A stretch of DNA of 64,000 bases, from NCBI GenBank assembly GCA_041389565.1, contig JAWKRP010000040.1, positions 1 through 64,000 of the forward strand. The letters are read 5' to 3'. The notes below the pieces were generated by a model, which worked only from the letters and a program-made list of their open reading frames with translations, was not told the origin of the DNA and ran no database searches. Below are positions 38,360-46,279 of the stretch, piece after piece; the first letter of the stretch is position 1, and each line of letters starts with the position of its first letter. This stretch comes from JACKEQ01 sp041389565. Lineage in GTDB: Bacteria; Myxococcota_A; UBA796; GCA-2862545. Made by a program: the position numbers and the translations under genes.

Positions 38360-39439
38360 TCACGGCACGAAGGCGAACACCATCCGCGTCTCGCCCGAGA
38401 TGGGCTCGCCTTCCCGCGTGGCCGGCTCGAACCTCGAGCGGCTGACGGCATCGCTGACGGCGTCGCGCAGCTCGGCCGGGCAGCCCGACTGCACGGCGGT
38501 CCGCGTGACCTTCCCCTCGGCGTCGACCCACACGCGGGCGGTGCAGTGCGCACCGTCGAGGTCCTCGACGAGCTTCTTCTGGGCCCCCGACAGGCGCGGC
38601 TCGGCGGTCTTCACGATGCGCACGGCCCGCGGCGCCGACCACGCACGGGAGCTGCCCGCCATCACTCCCGAGAGCTGCCCTCCGACGACGCCGCCCTCCA
38701 CGCCGCCCACGACGCCGCCCTGCACGCCACCGACGACCCCTCCTTCCACGCCGCCCGGGCCTTCGTCCCAGAGGTCGACGGTCGTTCCCGTGCCCAGGAG
38801 CGTGCCCAGCTCGGACTCGTCCGAGAAGACGCTGTCCATCACCTCGCCGCGCCCAGTCGTGCCGAGGATGCCGACCAGGCCGATCACGCGGTCCTCCCTC
38901 ACGTCGGCCTCGATCACGCCGGCTTCGATCACGTCGGCGGTACGGATCTCGGACTTCAGCGTGACCGACATCAGGTCGTAGACCACCTCCTCGGGCACCT
39001 CTTCGGGGACCTCCTCGAGCCAGGCCACCTCGTCGGGCGGAGGAGGGGGCTCGAGCCAGTCCTCGGGCTCGGGCTCGGGCTCGGGCTCGAGCTCGAGGAT
39101 CGGAGGGGGCTCGGGCGCCCACTCCGGCTCGTCGAGCTCCACCAGCTCGTCGTCGCCCAGATCGAGCTCGACCGCATCGAGCCCCTCGCGGATCGCCCGC
39201 GTCTCGACGGCCACGTACAGGGCCTGCTCGACGGGGTTGGGCACGAGCAGCACGGCCAGGGAGGGCGGGAACAGGAGCGCCAGCAGCCACTGCACCAGGA
39301 AGTGCAGGATGCGGGAGAGCAGCGCGTAGACCAGCCAGGCGGTGCCCCCCGCGGCCGCAGCAGAGGTGGCGAGCAGGACGGCCACGGAGCTGCGCGTCCA
39401 GTACGCGGGGTCGAAGTCGTCGCGGATCCCCTGGAACAT
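38360..39439 (-). CDS. TonB-like protein 1 with Glu/Pro and Gly-rich linker
   Basis: A 359-residue protein. After FQGIRDDFDPAYWT comes a long hydrophobic block (about residues 17-65), then a Glu/Pro-rich spacer (ELEPEPEPEPEDWLEPPPPP), a Gly-rich repeat (GGVVGGVQGGVVGGVEGG) and a C-terminal TonB-like domain (CTARVWVDAEGKVTRTAVQ, then LRDAVSDAVSRSRFEPA). The plan is that of energy transducers that span the periplasm and drive outer-membrane machines. The two C-terminal Cys may form a disulfide. The ATG at 39439 overlaps the upstream paralogue's stop (TGATG). Confidence 0.77.
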   Translation of the reverse strand: MFQGIRDDFDPAYWTRSSVAVLLATSAAAAGGTAWLVYALLSRILHFLVQWLLALLFPPSLAVLLVPNPVEQALYVAVETRAIREGLDAVELDLGDDELVELDEPEWAPEPPPILELEPEPEPEPEDWLEPPPPPDEVAWLEEVPEEVPEEVVYDLMSVTLKSEIRTADVIEAGVIEADVREDRVIGLVGILGTTGRGEVMDSVFSDESELGTLLGTGTTVDLWDEGPGGVEGGVVGGVQGGVVGGVEGGVVGGQLSGVMAGSSRAWSAPRAVRIVKTAEPRLSGAQKKLVEDLDGAHCTARVWVDAEGKVTRTAVQSGCPAELRDAVSDAVSRSRFEPATREGEPISGETRMVFAFVP

Positions 39440-40365
39440 CACTGGAACCGGTAGCGGATCGTGACCGTGTTCGTGCCGCCTTCGCCCGCGGGGCGGAACT
39501 TCGTGCGCGAGATCGCGTCGGTGGCGCTGGCACGCAGCGCGGACGGGCAGTCGACGAAGGTGGTCGACGGGGAGCCGTCCGAGTGGACCTTCACGCGCAC
39601 ATTGCACGTCGCGGACGGGTGTTCTGCGAGCCAGGCCCGCGCTTCGGCATCGGGCTTCGGGGTGCCGCGCTCGACGACGGAGGCGTCCTTGCGTGCCGTC
39701 CCGATCGTGCCGATGCGGCCGTATCCGGTTCCCCCGCCGCCCACTGCGGTCCCCCGGGTGCCGAGCCCGCCGAGCCCCTCGGCGGTCCCGCCGCCACCGA
39801 TGCCGACGCTGCCCATCCCGAGACCTCCCGAGCCGAAGCTCGTGCCCTCGATGCTCCCGATGAGCCCGCCGATGGCGAGGTCGTCGTCGAAGCCGCCGGA
39901 GCCGAAGAGGTTCGACAGCGAGTTGTCGGAGGACGAGGACCCGATGAGCGCCAGGAGCCCGACGCTGTCGCTGAGGCGCGCCTCGATGGCACGCATCTCG
40001 GTGCGATCGGGCGGAGCGTGGACCCGGCTGAAGTCGGGATCGGGTGTGGGGTCGTAGTCGAAGTCGCCCATGTCGTCGGCGAGCGACACCTCGACCGCCT
40101 TCAGGCCCGCCCGGTGGTCGCGGTCGAGCACCGTGTTCGTGAGCTCGACGGTGATCGGCGGCGTGGGCGCGATGACGTACGCCAGCCCGGGCGGGAACAG
40201 CCACTGTGCGAGCAGGGCGACGAGGAACCACGCGATCCGAGACAGGAGCTCGGTGACGAGCCAGGCCGCGCCGATCGTCACCGCGCCGGACGCCGCGAGC
40301 AGGATCGCCACGCTCGCCTGGGTCCAGTAGCGCGGATCGAAGTCGTCGCGGATGCCGGCGAACAT
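39439..40365 (-). CDS. TonB-like protein 2, tandem paralogue
   Basis: A 308-residue paralogue of the next protein. It shares the N-terminal FAGIRDDFDPRYWTQASVAI and hydrophobic block, has a Gly/Ser-rich linker (SVGIGGGGTAEGLGGLGTRG) rather than a Glu/Pro one, and a C-terminal TonB-like domain (CNVRVKVHSDGSPSTTFVDC, then TDAISRTKFRPAGEGG). No ExbB or ExbD gene is adjacent in the window. The start overlaps the upstream gene's stop (TGATG), and its stop overlaps the downstream start, so all three genes are coupled. Confidence 0.75.
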   Translation of the reverse strand: MFAGIRDDFDPRYWTQASVAILLAASGAVTIGAAWLVTELLSRIAWFLVALLAQWLFPPGLAYVIAPTPPITVELTNTVLDRDHRAGLKAVEVSLADDMGDFDYDPTPDPDFSRVHAPPDRTEMRAIEARLSDSVGLLALIGSSSSDNSLSNLFGSGGFDDDLAIGGLIGSIEGTSFGSGGLGMGSVGIGGGGTAEGLGGLGTRGTAVGGGGTGYGRIGTIGTARKDASVVERGTPKPDAEARAWLAEHPSATCNVRVKVHSDGSPSTTFVDCPSALRASATDAISRTKFRPAGEGGTNTVTIRYRFQ

Positions 40366-41666
40366 CAGAGCTCCTGGTTGAAGATCGACAGGGCCAGGCC
40401 CTTCAGCTCCGACACCTGCGCGGGCTCGAGGTGCCCGAGAAGTGCGCGGAGGTGGGGCAGGGCCGCTGGATCCCCCGAGCTCACGAGCGCGCCGCCGAGG
40501 TCGTAGCGCAGGTCGGGGTCGGCGGGGACCGGGAGCGAGAGCAGGCGCGTCAGGACCTCCTCGGTGGGCGCGAAGCTCGCGAGGGGGATGCCGAGCGGCC
40601 GCGTCTCGGCCTGGTCGAGCAGGGGAGGCACGCAGTCCGGGTGCACGAGCGCGATGGCCGCGCGCAGGAAGCTGTCGGTGGTGTCGAGCCAGGGCAGCTG
40701 CAGCAGCTCGCCCGCGAGCGCGGGGTTCCTCGCGAGGTGCTCCAGCTGGACGGCGCGGTGCGCGATGTCGGCCACGGCCGCGGGCGGCTCGGCCCCGGCG
40801 CGAACGGCCATGCGGGCGGCCCTGATGTCGGCGGGGGCGCGCGAGCTGCGCTCCATCACGTCGATCAGGGGGTCGCCCGATGGGGTGTAGTGGGCCTCCC
40901 ACGACAGCGCGCACAGGGCTGCGGGGTGCACGGCAGGGGCCCGCTGGAGCGCCGCCAGGGCCTGCACGAGCGCGGTGGTGGGCGTGGTACGGCCCTGGGA
41001 GAGCTGGGTGGCGAGGGTGGCAGACCGCGTGCGGACCGAGCCCTTCACGACGGGTGCCGTGTACTCCCGACCGGCGAGCTCCGCGCCCATCTCGACGGTG
41101 TGCTCGGGATCCTCCTGGAACTCGGACGGATGGCCGGGCGTGATCAGCTCGAGCGCGCGGAGCACGCGGGGGGCGCCCTGCTCGAGGTCGTCGCGCAGGC
41201 CCTCGGCGATGGCGCGTGCCGTCGCATCGAGCTCGCCGACGGGGGTGCTGGCGAGCACCCAGGCCACGAGCACGTCGTCGTCGCGGTCGGCTGCGAGCAC
41301 CATGCGGAGGTGCGCACGCGTGAACGCACCGAGCCGCACGAGGGTGTTCGCGGCATGCCTGCCGTTCGGCCCGCCCAGGAAGGCCTCGAGCGTGGGCGTC
41401 CACGCACCGGGCACGGCGGGCGCGGCGCCGAGCTCCGTGGCGACCTCGAGCATCCACAGCGTGTCGGCCCCCAGGCCTCCGCCCGTGACCCACGCGTCGA
41501 GACCGTCGGGGAGCAGCGCCAGCATGGGCGCCAGGAAGTGCAGACCGGTGGGGAGCGCCGTGTCGACGTGCCTCCCGAGCCGCTGCAGCCGTGCCCAGTC
41601 GGCGATGGGGCCCGATTCCTCGGCGAGGCTGCGCAGGGTGTCGAGGTCGTGGAGCCAGGTGGGCAT
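40365..41666 (-). CDS. helical-repeat protein of unknown function
   Basis: A 433-residue soluble, all-helical protein without signal peptide. The spacing of short helices and Leu/Ala patterns (RYDLGGALVSSGDPAALPHL and similar segments) resembles HEAT or armadillo-like repeats. No catalytic motif is seen. The start was set at ATG 41666 (MPTWLHDLDTL), because the 31 codons upstream are Pro/Arg-rich and lie over the divergent gene's promoter region. It is the first gene of a coupled operon with two TonB-like proteins, so it may be a cytoplasmic partner of that system. Confidence 0.66.
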   Translation of the reverse strand: MPTWLHDLDTLRSLAEESGPIADWARLQRLGRHVDTALPTGLHFLAPMLALLPDGLDAWVTGGGLGADTLWMLEVATELGAAPAVPGAWTPTLEAFLGGPNGRHAANTLVRLGAFTRAHLRMVLAADRDDDVLVAWVLASTPVGELDATARAIAEGLRDDLEQGAPRVLRALELITPGHPSEFQEDPEHTVEMGAELAGREYTAPVVKGSVRTRSATLATQLSQGRTTPTTALVQALAALQRAPAVHPAALCALSWEAHYTPSGDPLIDVMERSSRAPADIRAARMAVRAGAEPPAAVADIAHRAVQLEHLARNPALAGELLQLPWLDTTDSFLRAAIALVHPDCVPPLLDQAETRPLGIPLASFAPTEEVLTRLLSLPVPADPDLRYDLGGALVSSGDPAALPHLRALLGHLEPAQVSELKGLALSIFNQEL

Positions 41667-41730
41667 GACGACGCGTAATCCGGTCGTGCCGGATATGGCA
41701 CGTCGGGACGCGGTGGATCGGCAGGGAGAC

Positions 41731-42228
41731 ATGCAGGGCACGGGATTCGGCATCGCCATGCTCGCGGCGGGGGCGCTCTTCGGAGGGCTACTCGTCGAGC
41801 GGCTGCTGCTCGCGTTCCGCTGGCTGCCCTACTTCCGGCTCGGGTTCCCGCTGGGCCAGATCCCGGTGCCGATCGAGCGCGCGCCGAAGGGGTCGGGCGA
41901 AACGCCGATGGTGCGCTGGGAGGTCCGCGACGACGAGGTGGTGTGGTGGGCCGAGCCCGGAACGCGCCGTGCACCGATGGGTCTGCGCGGGGTCGTCGTG
42001 ATGCGCCGCATGCCCGCGCGCGTCGCGCTCGAGGTGACGTGGGCACCCCCCTGGAGCCCGGTGTTCGCGGCGCTGTGGCTCGCGGCGCTGGGCCTCGTTC
42101 GCGGGGAGGGATGGGTCACGGTGCCTGTGGGGTCTGCGATGCTGGTGGGCATCGCCGTGCTGTACTGGAGGAGTGCGGTGATGGCGGCCCGCGAATTACG
42201 GTGGGCGTTCGTGAAGGGAGACGAGTGA
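41731..42228 (+). CDS. small membrane protein of unknown function
   Basis: A 165-residue protein with a hydrophobic N-terminal helix (GFGIAMLAAGALFGGLLVERLL), a soluble beta-rich middle (MVRWEVRDDEVVWWAEPGTR), and a hydrophobic pair near residues 110-150 (FAALWLAALGLV and VGSAMLVGIAVLYW). This resembles a bacterial PH-like membrane protein, but the match is weak. ATG 41731 has GGGAG very close upstream; ATG 41695 is possible. Its stop overlaps the next gene's ATG (TGATG). Confidence 0.6.
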   Translation: MQGTGFGIAMLAAGALFGGLLVERLLLAFRWLPYFRLGFPLGQIPVPIERAPKGSGETPMVRWEVRDDEVVWWAEPGTRRAPMGLRGVVVMRRMPARVALEVTWAPPWSPVFAALWLAALGLVRGEGWVTVPVGSAMLVGIAVLYWRSAVMAARELRWAFVKGDE

Positions 42229-43880
42229 TGTGGGTGTGGGTGGCCGTCGCGCTGGCGGGTCGGGCCGATGGGATCCAGAAGCTGCTGGACTCCGGGAAGG
42301 TGTCCGACGCCCAGGACAAGTGCGAGAAGGCCAACGCCTGGCTGTCGGAGACCGAGCCCGACCTGCGTCAGGTCTGCTCGGAGGCGATGTGGCTCCGCGC
42401 GCTCGAGGAAGACTCGTTCGCGGGCTGGGTTCGCTTCCAGGCCGACTGGGAGGGCACTCCGAAGGTCGCCGCTGCCTTCGACATGGAGGCGAAGGCCCGG
42501 CTGCGCGACATCGGAGACGAAGCCGCCGAAGCGACGTATGCGGGCTTCCTGAAGAAGTACGGCGACACCACGTCGGCGGTCGCGGCCCGCGTGAAGCAGG
42601 CGGCCGTGGCGATGAAGTCCGTGCAGTCGGCCGACGACGCGAAGCGGGTCGCGCGCACGTACCCGGAAGCCGTGGGCCTGGTGGAGGTGGTGCGCACGTA
42701 CTTCGACGCGTTCGTGAAGCTCGAGTTCGACGGGTACGAGGTCACCGCGAAGCTCGAGCCCGAGGTGCGCCTGCCGGGTGCGCTGCTCACGGCCGAGTGG
42801 GGCGTCGCGCGTCCGAACGGCTTCCAGCCCTGGACGGGCGCGGCTGTCGGGCACCTCGACGAGCTGCGCGTGCCTCGGCCCACGACCGAGAAGCTGGCGC
42901 TCATGGAGCCCGGCAAGCTCGCGTACCCCCCGTGCGACCTGCCGGGCGAGAAGCTCGGCGTGCTCGTGAAGTACGGCGAGCTCGAGGCGTTCGTGCCGCA
43001 GTCGCGTCCGTGTGGCGGGAAGGATCCGGCGTTCGTGTCGGTGCGCGACGGCGGCATGGTGGGGCTCACGCTGAAGGCCGGCGTCGACTACCGGTTCGCG
43101 ACCCCCACGGATGCCTACGTGCAGTGGGCGGGCGACAGCCGCGTGAACATCCCGCTGCTGGGAACCGCCGAGCCGCGCATCTTCGCGGTGGGCCCGGTGC
43201 TCGGGCAGAAGGTCGGGCGAACCTGGCTCCTGTATCCGATTGCCGGTGGGCTCCCGTGGTACGTGCTCCAGGGTCCGCCCGACGATGCGCTCGAGCTCCC
43301 GCCAGATCCGGTCAGCGTTCCGGTGCCCGGAGACGTGCGCATCACGGCGACCGAAGACGGCGACATGCGCATCGAGCGCGGCGACGCGACCTCGTGGACG
43401 CGGTCCCTCCCTTCGGGGTCGGTGCGCGTGTGGTCTCCGCTGTTCCAGGAGCTGTCGGGGCTCCACGACGGTCACCCCGCGTTCCGGCGCGTCACGGCCG
43501 ACACGCTCACGGGGGAGGTGCCCGAAGGTGGCGCACCCGTGGCCCTCTCCGAAGAGCGCATGCTGGAGATCGAACAGGAGCTCGGCGACTTCCGCATCCA
43601 GCTCGACCGCGCGTGGCAGCTGCAGCTCGAGCCCGACCCGAAGCTCGAGATCGTGTTCGAGGGCAAGGCGAACGGCCGGCGCGTGAAGGGCGTGGTGGAT
43701 CCCCGCGAAGGCTCGGCGGCGATCCAGGTGTTCGTGTTCGAGAACAAGGCGGCGTCGACGGAAGACGTGCGGGTGTTCCGCCACCAGAGCCGCACCTGGT
43801 TCGGTTGGTCGGCCGCCGATCACGTGGAGGCGCTCCACTATGACGGCCGCGGGCTCGTGCGTTCCTGGACCGAACGGTGA
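42228..43880 (+). CDS. secreted protein of unknown function
   Basis: A 550-residue protein with a short signal (MWVWVAVALAGRADG). Residues about 10-150 are helical and repeat-like (LLDSGKVSDAQDKCEKANAW and EATYAGFLKKYGDT). The remainder is beta-rich, with four Cys in total before residue 270. I do not recognise a family. It is coupled to the membrane protein upstream and followed, after 42 bp with a possible promoter, by another small secreted protein that starts with a similar short MW-type signal. Confidence 0.7.
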   Translation: MWVWVAVALAGRADGIQKLLDSGKVSDAQDKCEKANAWLSETEPDLRQVCSEAMWLRALEEDSFAGWVRFQADWEGTPKVAAAFDMEAKARLRDIGDEAAEATYAGFLKKYGDTTSAVAARVKQAAVAMKSVQSADDAKRVARTYPEAVGLVEVVRTYFDAFVKLEFDGYEVTAKLEPEVRLPGALLTAEWGVARPNGFQPWTGAAVGHLDELRVPRPTTEKLALMEPGKLAYPPCDLPGEKLGVLVKYGELEAFVPQSRPCGGKDPAFVSVRDGGMVGLTLKAGVDYRFATPTDAYVQWAGDSRVNIPLLGTAEPRIFAVGPVLGQKVGRTWLLYPIAGGLPWYVLQGPPDDALELPPDPVSVPVPGDVRITATEDGDMRIERGDATSWTRSLPSGSVRVWSPLFQELSGLHDGHPAFRRVTADTLTGEVPEGGAPVALSEERMLEIEQELGDFRIQLDRAWQLQLEPDPKLEIVFEGKANGRRVKGVVDPREGSAAIQVFVFENKAASTEDVRVFRHQSRTWFGWSAADHVEALHYDGRGLVRSWTER

Positions 43881-43889
43881 CCGGGCCGC

Positions 43890-43895
43890 TATCAT
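43890..43895 (+). promoter_or_regulatory. putative -10 element
   Basis: TATCAT in GGGCCGCTATCATGCGGG, 27 bp before the ATG at 43923, with AGGAG in the leader. It fits the same class of hexamer as TATCGT at 34389. Confidence 0.45.
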
Positions 43896-43922
43896 GCGGG
43901 CCCAGGAGAGTCCGGTAGACGA

Positions 43923-44585
43923 ATGTGGTTCGTGTTGCTCGCGCTGAGCCCGGTATTCGCCGGAGACCCGGGCTCCGACCTCGCCACCCCCGAGGGGCGG
44001 CAGGCCGAGTACGTGCGCCTCGCGGAGGAGATGGACCGCGCGGTGAAGCGCAACAACATGGTCCAGGTGGAGCGGCTGTTCGAGAAGCTCGACACCATGG
44101 GCCTGCCGCACAGCTTCCCGGTCCTGGTGAACGCCGCACACGCGGCCCGCAGCGAAGGCGACATCCTCACGGCGAAGAAGCGCCTGTCCGATGCGCAGCG
44201 GCTGCAGGAATCCGAAGACATCGTGCGCTGGCTGTGGGACATCCAGAACGACTACGGGCCCGTGATGGTCGCGGCGGATCTGCCCGACAACTACCGTCTC
44301 GAGTGCAAGCAGATGCCGTTCGAGCCGGAGCACCGCCGGGCCGTTCAGTACGCCCAGGAGCGTGTGCTGGAAGACTCGTTCTTCGAAGGCCTGCTGCCGC
44401 GCGGGGAGTACGTGTTCCGCTCGTACGGCGCGCCCGACGACTCGCCGCGGACGTTCGCGTTCACGCTGCGCGCGGATCGACAGCGGTTCGACCTGCGCAC
44501 CAAAGACGTGCCCACCCGTGGCGACCGGAAGAAGCGCGCCCGGATCGACCGCCGCGTGTCGAAGCAGGAAGCCGCGAACCCGTAG
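43923..44585 (+). CDS. secreted helical protein of unknown function
   Basis: A 220-residue exported protein with signal MWFVLLALSPVFA. The mature part has TPR-like helices (YVRLAEEMDRAVKRNNMVQV, VLVNAAHAARSEGDILTAKK) followed by a beta-rich end (LLPRGEYVFRSYGAPDDSPR) and a basic C terminus (RGDRKKRARIDRRVSK). Its signal resembles that of the preceding gene, suggesting a common export route. No known domain was recognised. A hairpin follows its stop. Confidence 0.72.
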   Translation: MWFVLLALSPVFAGDPGSDLATPEGRQAEYVRLAEEMDRAVKRNNMVQVERLFEKLDTMGLPHSFPVLVNAAHAARSEGDILTAKKRLSDAQRLQESEDIVRWLWDIQNDYGPVMVAADLPDNYRLECKQMPFEPEHRRAVQYAQERVLEDSFFEGLLPRGEYVFRSYGAPDDSPRTFAFTLRADRQRFDLRTKDVPTRGDRKKRARIDRRVSKQEAANP

Positions 44586-44601
44586 CCGCCCGTGCGGCTA
44601 C
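44582..44601. terminator. hairpin between convergent genes
   Basis: GTAGCCGC-CCGT-GCGGCTAC, a perfect 8-bp stem with a 4-nt loop, spanning the stops of the secreted helical protein and the MscS gene. There is no T tract on either strand, so it is at best a weak or factor-assisted bidirectional terminator. Confidence 0.5.
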
Positions 44602-46265
44602 CCCTGGGCGCCGGTGCCCACGCTTCCTTCTGCGGCGTCTCGCGCCTGCACGGACCAGCTGCGCGGGAACGCCGGGCCGTTCGGACGCGCGAGGGAGCCG
44701 CCAGGACCGTAGCTGTCGGCCAGGTGGCTCAGCTCCTCGATCGAGATGGCGGACTGGCGGGGCAGCGGCTCCGAGGGCGTGGACTCGAGGTAGACCGACG
44801 TGCTCGGGAAGGCGAACGACACCCGGAGCGTGTCGGCGAGGCGCATGAACTCGAGGATGTTCTGGCTGCGCGACACGAGCTCCTCGTGCCAGCCGGGCAC
44901 GACCACGTGGTAGTAGACGAGGATGTCGACGCTCGACGCGCCCAGCGAGTACACGTGCACCTCGTACGTGCGCTGGACGTACGGGTGGGCCGCGAGGATC
45001 GCGCGCACGCCCTCCACGTAGGCCTCGAGCTTGTCGGGCGGCGTGTCGTACGTGAGCGAGATCATCATCTTCACGCGGCGACGCGGACGGAGGCCCATGT
45101 TGTCGACGTTCGCATTGGTGATCTGGCTGTTCGGGATGGTGACGACGGAGTTGTAGAACGTGCGTACGCGGGTCGAGCGGAAGCCGACCTCCTCGACCAC
45201 GCCCTCGACGCCGCCCACGATGACCCAGTCGCCGATCTGGAAGGGCCGGTCGACGAAGATGTTCACGGAGCCGAAGAAGTTCGCGACGGTGTCCTGGGCG
45301 GCCAGCGCGAACGCCAGACCGCCGATCCCCACGCCCGCCGCGAGCTTCCACACGTCGATGCCCACGGCGTCGGCGAGGTACAGCGTGCCCAGCACGAGCA
45401 CGAGCATCTGCACGGCCTGGCGGAGCAGCGGGATCAGCTGGTCGTCGAGGCGGTTCTCGGTGCCCGCGGCCCAGCTCTGAGCCACGCGAGCGCCCACGTT
45501 CACGGCGCGGCTCGCGAGCACGAGCGCGGAGAGCACCATGACCACGTTGATGATGCCGTGCAGGAACGCCGAGACCTCGATGCCGAGCTGGAGGTCGGTG
45601 AGCCCCCAGTACAGGACGCCGCAGATCACGAGGAGCACGATCGGCCCGTTGGTGCGGGCGTACTCCACGTCGTCGAGGCGCAGCCCCATGCGCTTCACGG
45701 CCCGTCGCACCTGCGTGCGCAGCAACAGCCGCGCGACCGTGCCGATGATGAACGCGAGCCCCACGAGCACGGCCGCGTACAGCATCTGCCACAGGTACAG
45801 GCCCAGCACGCGCACGTAGAACACCGGTGGAAGCGCGGACTGGAACCACTGGCTCACGGGCGAGAACGTGGACGCGTACAGGCCGGGCACCTCGTCCATC
45901 GTGTGGCGGGAGTACACCCAGCGCCCGTCGTCGAGCTTCTCGATCACCAGCGCGGGGAACGCGTCGGGCATCGGCACCACACGGGCTTCGCCGGATTCGT
46001 CGGTGTAGTCGGGCTCGTTGGGGATGTTCTGCACGGGGACCCACAGCCCGCGGGCATCGAGCACCTGCTTCAGCTGCACGGCCAGCTGGGCCCCGTTGGC
46101 GCCAGGCGGGAGGTCCATGCACTGCGCCGCCTGGGACGCGTCGAAGTTCCCGGGGCGCGTCCACACGAACAGCGAGTCGGTGGCCTTGCGGGGGTTGCTG
46201 CACTCGTCTCGCGCCCATGCGGGCGTGACGGCCAGCCAGGTGAGGAGCATCAACAGCAGCGGCAT
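44598..46265 (-). CDS. MscS-family mechanosensitive ion channel
   Basis: A 555-residue protein with a signal peptide (MPLLLMLLTWLAVTPAWA) and a periplasmic N-terminal domain of about 150 residues. Membrane helices run from about residue 165, and the MscS core is near residues 285-370: LAAGVGIGGLAFALAAQDTVAN is the pore helix, NFFGSVNIFVDRPFQIGDWV the start of the beta domain, with IPNSQITNANV following. The C-terminal vestibule domain follows. Such channels open under membrane tension and release solutes on osmotic downshock. The gene is divergent from the PEGA kinase at 46280. Confidence 0.93.
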   Translation of the reverse strand: MPLLLMLLTWLAVTPAWARDECSNPRKATDSLFVWTRPGNFDASQAAQCMDLPPGANGAQLAVQLKQVLDARGLWVPVQNIPNEPDYTDESGEARVVPMPDAFPALVIEKLDDGRWVYSRHTMDEVPGLYASTFSPVSQWFQSALPPVFYVRVLGLYLWQMLYAAVLVGLAFIIGTVARLLLRTQVRRAVKRMGLRLDDVEYARTNGPIVLLVICGVLYWGLTDLQLGIEVSAFLHGIINVVMVLSALVLASRAVNVGARVAQSWAAGTENRLDDQLIPLLRQAVQMLVLVLGTLYLADAVGIDVWKLAAGVGIGGLAFALAAQDTVANFFGSVNIFVDRPFQIGDWVIVGGVEGVVEEVGFRSTRVRTFYNSVVTIPNSQITNANVDNMGLRPRRRVKMMISLTYDTPPDKLEAYVEGVRAILAAHPYVQRTYEVHVYSLGASSVDILVYYHVVVPGWHEELVSRSQNILEFMRLADTLRVSFAFPSTSVYLESTPSEPLPRQSAISIEELSHLADSYGPGGSLARPNGPAFPRSWSVQARDAAEGSVGTGAQG

Positions 46266-46279
46266 CGGGACCTCCGGGG

